DNA of 64,000 nt, from positions 70,161 through 134,160 of the forward strand of contig JAFQPO010000014.1 of the NCBI GenBank assembly GCA_017411715.1. The letters are read 5' to 3'. Below, in pieces: positions 9,121-16,038 of this stretch; the first letter of the stretch is position 1, and every line of letters starts with the position of its first letter. Below the pieces are notes generated by a model. It was not told where the DNA came from. It ran no database searches and saw nothing but the letters and a program-made list of their open reading frames with translations. Source of the stretch: Bacilli bacterium (GTDB lineage Bacteria; Bacillota_I; Bacilli_A; ML615J-28; CAG-313). A program made the translations under genes and the position numbers.

Positions 9121-9327
9121 ATGAAAAAAATGAGTTTTGAAGAATTAATGAATGAGCTTTCTAAGATTGCTGATGAATTAGAAAATAATTCTCTTTCTTT
9201 AGAAGAATCTATTGAAAAGTATCAAAAGGGAATTGAATATTGTGCTGAATGCAGAAAAATTTTAGAAGAAGCTAAAAAAGTTGTTGTTACAAAAATGTCT
9301 GAGGGAGAAGAAGTCCCATTTAAATAA
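9121..9327 (+). CDS. xseB: Exodeoxyribonuclease VII small subunit
   Basis: A 68-aa helical-hairpin protein that binds along the coiled coil of XseA to build active exonuclease VII. The sequence FEELMNELSKIADELENN followed by LSLEESIEKYQKGIEY is the family signature, and the length is normal. It starts 3 nt after xseA. Confidence 0.95.
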   Translation: MKKMSFEELMNELSKIADELENNSLSLEESIEKYQKGIEYCAECRKILEEAKKVVVTKMSEGEEVPFK

Positions 9328-9345
9328 AAAGATAGGAGTGGTTTA

Positions 9346-11034
9346 ATGCTTACTACATTAACTGTTCAAAATTTTGCGATTATAGATAATTTAATGATTG
9401 ATTTTTCAGAAGGTTTTACTGTTTTAACAGGTGAAACTGGTGCTGGTAAGTCTATTATCATTGATGCTATTGGGTTATTATTAGGAGATAGAGCTTCTAC
9501 TTCTATGATTAGAGTAGGAGCAAAAAAAGCAATTGTTGAAGGTGTTTTTGCAGGTTGTGATGAAAAAATTACCTCAATTCTTGATGAATTTGGAATTGAA
9601 GTCGCTGATAATGAGATAATTATTAGACGTGAGATTAGTGAAAATGGTAAAAGTACAATTAGAATTAATGGGATTTTATCCACATTATCACAGCTTGAAG
9701 CCATCACAAGACATTTAGCTGATATCCATACACAAGAAGATAATAAGAAGTTATTTGATACACTTAATTATGTTGAGTTAATTGATGATGAAAGTAGTTT
9801 AGCGATATTAGAATCGTATAAAATTGCTTTAGGAAATTATAAGGCAGCTTTAAAAGAATATAACCGTCTTAAGAACGTTTCATCTAATGAGCTTGATAAA
9901 CAAGATTATCTCAAATATCGTTTAAAAGAACTTGATAATGCTAATTTAAAATTTGGTGAAATTGATCAACTTGAATATGAAGCAACAAGTTTAAATAACT
10001 ATGACAACATTTTCAAAAATTTGTCATTAATAAAAACTACTTTCGATGAGAATAATATTGTTGAGTCATTATATAATGTTAAAAATTATTTAGAAAAGTT
10101 AGCTTCGTATGATGACAAATATAATAATTATTTAGAAATATTAAATGATTGTTATTTTAATTTAGACGATTTATCTCAAGAAATGGCCAATAAGTTAAAT
10201 CATTTAGAATATGATGAAAAAAGATTAGATGAGATAAATGCTAGAATCGGTGTAATTCAGAGCTTACTTTTTAAATACCACATGAATTTAGAAGATTTAA
10301 TTGAATATCGTGAATCTTTAAGAAAAGATATTGAACAATTTGAAGCTTATGATTACTATTTGGAAAAAGCAGAAAAAGAAGTTATTTCTTCTCATCAAGA
10401 ATTAGTCCACGTCGCAAAAGCACTAACTACTAAACGTCTTAATAATGCACATTCTTTAACAGAAAGTATCCGTGAAACACTTAAAGATTTGTATTTAGAG
10501 AAAGTGCAGTTAGAAATAGTATTTCAAGATGCTAATTATCAAGATCCATTTGAAGGTAGTGCATTTAAAAATAATGGTGCCGATACTATTAATATAATGA
10601 TTTCGTTCAATGTTGGTGAACCAATGAAAGAATTATCTAAAGTAGCATCTGGTGGTGAAATGTCACGTGTAATGCTTGCCATTAAAACTCATTTAATAAA
10701 GAATTTATCTTTATCAACAATGATTTTTGATGAAATTGATACAGGTATTAGTGGTGATGTTGCACAAGCAGTTGCAATGAAAATGAAAAAGATTAGTCAA
10801 AATACGCAAGTGCTATCGATTACTCACTTACCAATTGTTGCAGCTGCAGCTGATCATCATTTCTATATATCTAAGAATTTAAAAGATGATCGAACAATCA
10901 CTTCTATTAAAGAACTAGATCAAAATGAAAGAGTCAAATGTATTGCCAAGATGCTTTCAGCTACTGCTTCAGAAGAAGTATCTACAACATTAGCATCTGA
11001 AATGGTAAGTAATTACAAAAATATAAAATTATAA
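9346..11034 (+). CDS. recN: DNA repair protein RecN
   Basis: An SMC-like ATPase that gathers DNA ends during double-strand-break repair. The N-terminal head carries Walker A GETGAGKS near residues 29-36. The middle (about 150-370) is a long coiled coil. The C-terminal head carries the ABC signature KVASGGEMSRVMLA and Walker B MIFDEIDTGISG. Length (562 aa) fits the family. An AGGAGTGG ribosome site precedes the ATG, and it closes the nusB-xseA-xseB-recN run before two hairpins. Confidence 0.96.
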   Translation: MLTTLTVQNFAIIDNLMIDFSEGFTVLTGETGAGKSIIIDAIGLLLGDRASTSMIRVGAKKAIVEGVFAGCDEKITSILDEFGIEVADNEIIIRREISENGKSTIRINGILSTLSQLEAITRHLADIHTQEDNKKLFDTLNYVELIDDESSLAILESYKIALGNYKAALKEYNRLKNVSSNELDKQDYLKYRLKELDNANLKFGEIDQLEYEATSLNNYDNIFKNLSLIKTTFDENNIVESLYNVKNYLEKLASYDDKYNNYLEILNDCYFNLDDLSQEMANKLNHLEYDEKRLDEINARIGVIQSLLFKYHMNLEDLIEYRESLRKDIEQFEAYDYYLEKAEKEVISSHQELVHVAKALTTKRLNNAHSLTESIRETLKDLYLEKVQLEIVFQDANYQDPFEGSAFKNNGADTINIMISFNVGEPMKELSKVASGGEMSRVMLAIKTHLIKNLSLSTMIFDEIDTGISGDVAQAVAMKMKKISQNTQVLSITHLPIVAAAADHHFYISKNLKDDRTITSIKELDQNERVKCIAKMLSATASEEVSTTLASEMVSNYKNIKL

Positions 11035-11048
11035 TAAATTAATAACAA

Positions 11049-11088
11049 AAAGTGTCTTTAATTCCATTTATTAAAGATGCTTTTTTTA
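11049..11088 (+). terminator. Terminator after recN
   Basis: A 12-bp stem with G-T pairs (AGTGTCTTTAAT at 11051-11062 with the segment ending 11081) followed by a run of seven T. Confidence 0.75.
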
Positions 11089-11096
11089 TGTTTTTA

Positions 11097-11106
11097 GGGA
11101 ATAATA
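11097..11106 (+). promoter_or_regulatory. Candidate sporulation-sigma (SigF/SigG-like) -10 element upstream of spoIVB
   Basis: GGGAATAATA fits the B. subtilis SigF -10 pattern GGnrAnAhTr at every defined position, but no matching -35 (GywTA) is seen 15 nt upstream. It is a weak candidate, attractive only because spoIVB is a forespore gene in B. subtilis. Confidence 0.25.
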
Positions 11107-11110
11107 TAAA

Positions 11111-11140
11111 AAAAGATAAATTTAAAATTTTATCTTTTTT
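11111..11140 (+). terminator. Hairpin just upstream of the spoIVB ribosome site
   Basis: An AAAAGATAAA arm (from 11111) pairs with TTTTATCTTTT (to about 11138) around a short A/T loop and is followed by T residues. It could be a second recN terminator or the 5' hairpin of the spoIVB message; the GGAGGTGAT ribosome site begins 4 nt later. Confidence 0.55.
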
Positions 11141-11157
11141 AATGGAGGTGATAATTA

Positions 11158-12189
11158 GTGAAAAAAGTATTGATTAAATTTTCATTTCTACTTTCGTTAA
11201 TTTCTATTTTTAGTATACTTTTCTTACCTAATACATTAGTTTTCGCAGATAATTCTAATAAAGTATACTTGGGTGGAGACACAATTGGGTTAAAATTAGA
11301 TACTGGAGTATATATAGCGGGGAAATATGAAGTATCAACAAAAGAAGGCAAGAGTTCTCCTTGGATAAGATCTGATGTAGAAATAGGCGACAAAATAGAA
11401 AAAATTGATTATTTAGTTGTAAATTCAGTTGATGATATAAAAAATTGCTTGTATAATACAAAGAAAGATTCTGTTTCACTAACTGTTAATCGTAAAGGTA
11501 AGACAATTGATACAACTATTAATGTTTGTAAAACTGATAATGGTAGTGTTTCTTTAGGGTTATATCTAAAAGATAAAATGTTAGGAGTTGGTACATTAAC
11601 ATTTATTAATCCTAATAATAAAACATATGCCTCACTCGGACATGGAATAATTGATAATAAAATTGAATATGGAAATATTGATGGTGAATTATTATACTCA
11701 AATGTAGAATCAATAAAAAAAGGTGTGCCTGGATCACCGGGAGAAAAAAGAGCAAGTTTAACGAATAATCATTTAGGAAATATTCTTACTAATTCAGCAA
11801 CTGGTGTATATGGAATTGTATCTTCAAAAAGTTTTATCAATAAACATCGGTTAGTAGAAGTTGCTGAGCCTAATGAAGTTAAAACAGGACATGCATACAT
11901 ACTAACAGTTGTTAAAGAACAAGAAATTGCAAAATTTGATATTGAAATAATTGAAGTTGTTAAACAAAATTCAAGAAACATTAAGGGAATGAAAATTAAA
12001 GTTACTGATGAAAATCTATTAAAGACAACTGGTGGTATAATTCAAGGGATGAGTGGAAGTCCAATTATACAAAATGATAAGTTAGTTGGAGCAGTTTCTC
12101 ATGTTAGTATTGAAAACCCTACAATTGGTTATGGAATATTTGCAAAGTGGATGTTAGATGATGCAAATAATATAAAAATTAACAATTAA
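11158..12189 (+). CDS. spoIVB: SpoIVB peptidase (S55 family)
   Basis: A forespore-secreted serine protease that signals to the mother cell by cleaving SpoIVFA/SpoIIQ-type targets, leading to SigK activation in B. subtilis. Residues 7-30 form a signal or anchor helix. A PDZ-like segment (DVEIGDKIEKID) lies near 73-85. The S55 domain carries His162 in SLGHGI and the nucleophile Ser299 in the QGMSGSP motif, followed by GYGIFAKWML, all as in the family. The start is GTG at 11158 with a strong GGAGGTGAT site. Length 343 aa is a little short of the B. subtilis protein (about 425). It lies directly before spo0A, the normal Bacilli/Clostridia order. Confidence 0.95.
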   Translation: MKKVLIKFSFLLSLISIFSILFLPNTLVFADNSNKVYLGGDTIGLKLDTGVYIAGKYEVSTKEGKSSPWIRSDVEIGDKIEKIDYLVVNSVDDIKNCLYNTKKDSVSLTVNRKGKTIDTTINVCKTDNGSVSLGLYLKDKMLGVGTLTFINPNNKTYASLGHGIIDNKIEYGNIDGELLYSNVESIKKGVPGSPGEKRASLTNNHLGNILTNSATGVYGIVSSKSFINKHRLVEVAEPNEVKTGHAYILTVVKEQEIAKFDIEIIEVVKQNSRNIKGMKIKVTDENLLKTTGGIIQGMSGSPIIQNDKLVGAVSHVSIENPTIGYGIFAKWMLDDANNIKINN

Positions 12190-12209
12190 TGACAAAAAAT
12201 AATCAAAAT

Positions 12210-12248
12210 TTTCGAAAAATTGTTAAAAAAATGAATAAAATAGTCGAA
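12210..12248 (+). promoter_or_regulatory. Two candidate Spo0A-binding boxes upstream of spo0A
   Basis: TTTCGAA (12210-12216) and AGTCGAA (12242-12248) each match the 0A box TGTCGAA at 6 of 7 positions. They lie 32 nt apart, close to three helical turns, and upstream of the spo0A promoter, so autoregulation is plausible. Confidence 0.4.
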
Positions 12249-12293
12249 ACAAAAACATTTTTTTGTAAGAAAAAATAAAAAATGTATATTTAC

Positions 12294-12322
12294 TTGCAAA
12301 AAATCGGCATATTTGGTAAAAT
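12294..12322 (+). promoter_or_regulatory. SigA-type promoter of spo0A
   Basis: TTGCAA at 12294-12299, 17-nt spacer, TAAAAT at 12317-12322 with an extended TGG. The AGGGGG ribosome site and ATG at 12346 follow. Confidence 0.75.
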
Positions 12323-12345
12323 ATTTCCATAGGGGGATATACAAT

Positions 12346-13134
12346 ATGCAAAAATTACGATTAATGGTTGCTGATCAATCTGAAGAAAGATTAGCGACTA
12401 TCCAAGATTATTTTAAAGGGCATGAAAATATCATGCTTGTCGGAACTTATACCGATGGTAACAGTTTACTTAATTCATTACGAGTAACAGATGTTGATGT
12501 ACTAGTCATTGACTTAGTGTTAAAAGAGATAGATGGAATGTCAGTATTAGAAGAAATGAATGACTCTCCTAATAAGTATCATATTCCAAAGAAGGTTATA
12601 GCAACATCACCTTTTACAAGTAGCTTTATTACGAATAAATTAACTAAAAATAAAGTTGATTATATTTTATTACAACCAATTAAAATGAACTCACTACACA
12701 ATTTAATAATTGATTTAGTAGAAAGTTCTAATCGTAAATTAAGTAACGATTTTTACAATTTAGATTTAGATGTTAAAATCACTGAAATTCTACATGAAAT
12801 AGGAGTACCTGCACACATAAAGGGCTACTTATATTTAAGAGAAGCTATAACAATGGTTTTTCATGATGTAGAATTATTAAGTTCTATTACTAAAATATTA
12901 TATCCAGAAATAGCTTCTAAGTTTGCGACTACCGCATCAAGAGTAGAAAGAGCTATTAGACATGCAATTGAAGTCGCATGGATAAGAGGTAATGTAGAAA
13001 CAATTAGTGATATCTTTAGTTATACTATCAGTTATAATAAGTCAAAACCTACTAATTCAGAATTTATTGCCATGATTGCTGATAAATTGAGAATTGAACA
13101 ACGTAAATTTGAACGTGTAAAATTAATGGGATAA
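12346..13134 (+). CDS. spo0A: Sporulation master regulator Spo0A with atypical receiver
   Basis: Spo0A is the response regulator that starts sporulation. From the ATG at 12346 (preceded by AGGGGG) the protein has 262 aa; a TTG further upstream overlaps the -10 box and is not used. The C-terminal domain is nearly that of B. subtilis: [18 protein letters not shown] and the recognition helix [14 protein letters not shown], then [16 protein letters not shown]. The N-terminal receiver keeps the phosphate-accepting Asp56 ([11 protein letters not shown]) and Asp10. The second acidic residue is Gln11, the conserved switch Thr is replaced within ATSPF, and the invariant Lys is Gln110 (LLQP). DNA binding should be intact, while phosphorylation chemistry may differ. 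It follows spoIVB and ends in a terminator. Confidence 0.95.
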   Translation: MQKLRLMVADQSEERLATIQDYFKGHENIMLVGTYTDGNSLLNSLRVTDVDVLVIDLVLKEIDGMSVLEEMNDSPNKYHIPKKVIATSPFTSSFITNKLTKNKVDYILLQPIKMNSLHNLIIDLVESSNRKLSNDFYNLDLDVKITEILHEIGVPAHIKGYLYLREAITMVFHDVELLSSITKILYPEIASKFATTASRVERAIRHAIEVAWIRGNVETISDIFSYTISYNKSKPTNSEFIAMIADKLRIEQRKFERVKLMG

Positions 13135-13136
13135 AT

Positions 13137-13181
13137 AAAAAAGCATTGATGAATAAAAATTCACAATGCTTTTTCTTTTTA
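13137..13181. terminator. Bidirectional terminator after spo0A
   Basis: AAAGCATTG/CAATGCTTT stem with one internal mismatch, A run on the left and T run on the right. It can also stop transcription of the small gene coming from the right. Confidence 0.8.
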
Positions 13182-13210
13182 TTGTAAAAATAATAGATTT
13201 TTGATATAAT
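13182..13210 (+). promoter_or_regulatory. Rightward promoter, antisense to the small membrane-protein gene
   Basis: TTGTAA (13182-13187), 17-nt spacer, TATAAT (13205-13210). It points at dinB, 270 nt away, and its transcript would cross the 61-aa gene in antisense. No better dinB promoter is visible. Confidence 0.5.
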
Positions 13211-13222
13211 AATATCAGTTAA

Positions 13223-13408
13223 TTAGCTAAAAAGTGTAACAATTAAGCTAATGATAGGAATTAATACCATTGCACTTGCTAAAATAACGATGCAAACTTT
13301 ACCCCACCATGTTTTGCTTGGATTACCATGAACGATAATTTCTTGGTCGCCATTAGCTTTAGTTTGTTTTGTTATAAATTTTTGTTTAGGTTGGTTATTT
13401 TTACTCAT
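13223..13408 (-). CDS. Small single-span membrane protein, 61 aa
   Basis: I do not recognise a named family. The product has a polar, Lys/Gln-rich N-terminal half (MSKNNQPKQKF, then EIIVHGNPSKTWWGK) and one hydrophobic segment at about residues 37-60, so it should be a cytoplasmic-tail, single-pass membrane protein. Reality is supported by a good AAGGAG site 7-8 nt before the ATG and an extended -10 (TGGTATAAT) 40 nt upstream on the same strand. It shares the terminator at 13137-13181 with spo0A. Confidence 0.75.
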   Translation of the reverse strand: MSKNNQPKQKFITKQTKANGDQEIIVHGNPSKTWWGKVCIVILASAMVLIPIISLIVTLFS

Positions 13409-13446
13409 AATTTACTCCTTATTGTTTTAAATTTTACACGTAATAT

Positions 13447-13455
13447 ATTATACCA
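13447..13455 (-). promoter_or_regulatory. Extended -10 of the 61-aa membrane protein gene
   Basis: Minus strand TGGTATAAT (13455-13447). The -35 region is poor, as expected for an extended -10 promoter. Confidence 0.45.
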
Positions 13456-13483
13456 CATTTTTTAAAAAAAGGGAAGTGATATT

Positions 13484-14740
13484 ATTCAAAAAAATAAAAT
13501 AATTTTCCATATTGACATGAATTGCTTCTTTGTGAGCTGTGAAATCGCTGAAAATCCGGAATTAGAGGGGAAACCAGTGGTAGTTGCACCTAGTGCTTCT
13601 AGAAGAAAAAGTATTATTTTAACGGCAAATTATGAAGCAAGAAAGTTTGGTGTCCATTCTGCAATGCGATTGCAGGACGCACTTAGACTTTGTCCTAATT
13701 TATATGTTGTTGATTCTAATATGGAAACATACGTAAGATATTCAAATGATTTTTTTAATTACTTTTACTCTATCACTCCTCTTGTAGAACCAGGCAGTAT
13801 AGATGAAGCTTTTTTGGATGTAACTAATCTTTGTATTGGTGATAATGTTTTTGAAAATGTAATGAATTTAGCAAATAAAATTCAACAATATTTATTAGTT
13901 AATCTTCATTTGCCTTGTAGTATTGGTATTGGACCAAATAAGTTTCTAGCGAAGATGGCTTCTGATATGAAAAAACCGCTAGGGATCACAATTCTAAGAA
14001 AAAGAGAAGTTCCTAAATTGATGTGGCCATTACCTGTTGAAGATATGCCGGGTGTTGGAAAAAAGACCTTGCCATTATTACATATGATTAAAATCAAAAC
14101 AATTGGTGATTTAGCAAATTTCAAAGATTTAAAAATGTTAAAAGATATGGTTGGGGAAACTAATGCTCAAGCATTAATGGCTCACGCAAGAGGTGAAGGT
14201 GATACTGAAATTAATACTCACCGTTATACTGATGTATCTTCAGTTAGTAATTCACAAACATTTGATAATGATGAGTATTCACCTAGAATAATTAAAGACA
14301 CACTAAAAGTTCTAATGAATTCTGTAGCTTATCGAATTGATAAAAAAGAATATTTGGCTGGCAATGTTACATTACAAATTAAATATAGTAATTTTTCCAG
14401 TCTAACAAGATCCAGAAATCTCGAAAGGCCAACAGCTGATGAAAAAGAATTGTATCGTGCTGTAGAAGAAATATATGATGATTATGTAAACGAAGAAATT
14501 GGCATAAGATTAATTGGGGTTGCGGTTGGAAAACTTGTTAAAAATAAAATTACGCAATCACAAATGACTATTTTTGATGAATTAACACCTAATCAAAAAA
14601 CAGAAACTGTTGATAAATTGATTAATTCTATTAATGAGAATTTTGGCAGTGATACAATAGTAATAGGTGTCAAAAAAACAAAAACAGAGCATAAAGATAT
14701 TATGCAACATAAGCGACCACCAGAGGTGTTCAAACGTTAG
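13484..14740 (+). CDS. dinB: DNA polymerase IV (Y family), apparent AUU start
   Basis: A translesion polymerase. The conserved N-terminal block FHIDMNCFFVSCE contains the first catalytic Asp (residue 11 with this start), and EPGSIDEAFLDV holds the other acidic residues. The helix-hairpin-helix VEDMPGVGKKT and little-finger domain follow, and a clamp-binding-like QMTIFDE lies near the C terminus. Between the upstream in-frame stop at 13463 and the first ATG at 13517 there is no ATG, GTG or TTG. Starting at 13517 would remove the catalytic Asp. A GGGAAGTGAT ribosome site at 13471-13480 is placed 7 nt before ATT at 13484 (after GGAAG), so AUU is the best start (418 aa). ATT at 13481 is the other choice. 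Confidence 0.9.
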   Translation: MQKNKIIFHIDMNCFFVSCEIAENPELEGKPVVVAPSASRRKSIILTANYEARKFGVHSAMRLQDALRLCPNLYVVDSNMETYVRYSNDFFNYFYSITPLVEPGSIDEAFLDVTNLCIGDNVFENVMNLANKIQQYLLVNLHLPCSIGIGPNKFLAKMASDMKKPLGITILRKREVPKLMWPLPVEDMPGVGKKTLPLLHMIKIKTIGDLANFKDLKMLKDMVGETNAQALMAHARGEGDTEINTHRYTDVSSVSNSQTFDNDEYSPRIIKDTLKVLMNSVAYRIDKKEYLAGNVTLQIKYSNFSSLTRSRNLERPTADEKELYRAVEEIYDDYVNEEIGIRLIGVAVGKLVKNKITQSQMTIFDELTPNQKTETVDKLINSINENFGSDTIVIGVKKTKTEHKDIMQHKRPPEVFKR

Positions 14741-14743
14741 CAC

Positions 14744-14772
14744 TTGCAAAAATAGCTCTTTTATGGTATAAT
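14744..14772 (+). promoter_or_regulatory. Promoter of the acyltransferase-glpK-SPFH operon
   Basis: TTGCAA (14744-14749), 17-nt spacer, TATAAT (14767-14772) with extended TGG: one of the best promoters in the window. It starts 4 nt after the dinB stop. Confidence 0.8.
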
Positions 14773-14819
14773 ATTAATACTTATTGGATTATCTTGTTAT
14801 AGAAAGGAGATAAGTGTGT

Positions 14820-16037
14820 ATGGGAAAAGCTAAAAAGAAAAAATTAGTATTATTTAGACATAAATTTTGGACTTTTGTTTTGAGAATAATTGCACAACCT
14901 TTATTTTGCTTGTTATATAAGTTTAAAGGTCAAAAGTTTAATTTAAAGAAAAATGGCCCTCATATAATTCTTTGTAATCATACTAATAATATAGATCCAA
15001 TTCTATTATCAACAACCTTTAATACACCTATTTATTATGTTGCATCAGAACAATTGTTCTATAGAGGCTTTCTATCTAAATTATTGATTTATTTATTTGG
15101 AATAATTTCCAAGTCCAAATCAATGCCTGATGCTTCAACAATTAAAAATATTAAAAGAATAATTGATGAAAAAGGATCTGTAGGCATGTTTGTTGAAGGT
15201 AATGTTACTTTTACGGGTGAAAATCCTGAAACTCCTTTTGCGGTATGTAAACTAATTAAGTTTTTGAAAGCGCCGGTTTTACTTTATCGTATGCATGGAT
15301 TATATCTTTCATCACCTCGTTGGGCTTTTAATAAAAGAAGAGGTAAAACTTATGGGGAAATCGCAAAAATTATTCAATATGATGAATATTCAAAATTAAG
15401 TGATCAAGAGTTATTTGATTTAATTGTCGAAAACTTATATGTTAATTGTTATGATGATCAAGCAAAGAATCCTATTATATATAAAGGCGAAAACTTAGCA
15501 GAAGGGATTGAAAGACTTTTAGTCGTTTGCCCTAATTGTGGAAGTATTGAGTCAATACATTCTAAAGGTGATGAATTTGAATGTTTAGAATGTAAATCAA
15601 TTGGAAAATTTAATCATTATGGAATGATTGAATCTGAAAGTTATAAATTTGCCAATCTAATTGAATATGATTATAATGTAAAAAAACAATTTATTAATAA
15701 TTTAAAGCACAATAATATTGTCTATAGTTGTAAGGTTGAAGTTTTTAATATTGTTAAACCTAAACGAGTTTCATTAGGATTCAATGTCGTAAGTATTGAT
15801 AAAGAAAAAATTGAAATTATTTTTCCAAATGAAACAAGAGTTTATACATATGATAGGGTTTCTCAAGTATGTATTCAATCTAAAAATCAAATAATCATTT
15901 ATTTATCAGATGGGAACATTGTATTATTAAAAGGCGATAATAATTTTAAACCATATTTGTTCTTAATGGTTTTCCAATATTATAAAAATTTATATAGTAC
16001 TGATACTGTGATAGAAATAGAAAAATTAGGAGTATGA
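14820..16037 (+). CDS. PlsC-like acyltransferase fused to a zinc ribbon and C-terminal domain
   Basis: The first half (about residues 20-210) is a 1-acylglycerol-3-phosphate acyltransferase-type domain, with a hydrophobic N-terminal segment, the catalytic NHTNNID (HX4D) near residue 50 and FVEGN in place of the usual EGT/S block. This suggests acyl transfer to a glycerophospholipid precursor at the membrane. Unusually for PlsC (about 200-250 aa), the protein continues to 405 aa. It contains a four-cysteine zinc ribbon (CPNCGS, then CLECKS) near residues 238-260 and a beta-rich C-terminal part of unknown role. The start at 14820 is chosen because GTG at 14814 is only 4 nt from the AAGGAG core. 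glpK follows 1 nt later, linking glycerol-3-phosphate supply to lipid synthesis. Confidence 0.75.
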   Translation: MGKAKKKKLVLFRHKFWTFVLRIIAQPLFCLLYKFKGQKFNLKKNGPHIILCNHTNNIDPILLSTTFNTPIYYVASEQLFYRGFLSKLLIYLFGIISKSKSMPDASTIKNIKRIIDEKGSVGMFVEGNVTFTGENPETPFAVCKLIKFLKAPVLLYRMHGLYLSSPRWAFNKRRGKTYGEIAKIIQYDEYSKLSDQELFDLIVENLYVNCYDDQAKNPIIYKGENLAEGIERLLVVCPNCGSIESIHSKGDEFECLECKSIGKFNHYGMIESESYKFANLIEYDYNVKKQFINNLKHNNIVYSCKVEVFNIVKPKRVSLGFNVVSIDKEKIEIIFPNETRVYTYDRVSQVCIQSKNQIIIYLSDGNIVLLKGDNNFKPYLFLMVFQYYKNLYSTDTVIEIEKLGV

Positions 16038-16038
16038 T

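Noticed and set aside
13517-13519. ATG as the dinB start
   Set aside because: It falls after the catalytic Asp in FHIDMN and has no ribosome site; the conserved N terminus continues upstream.
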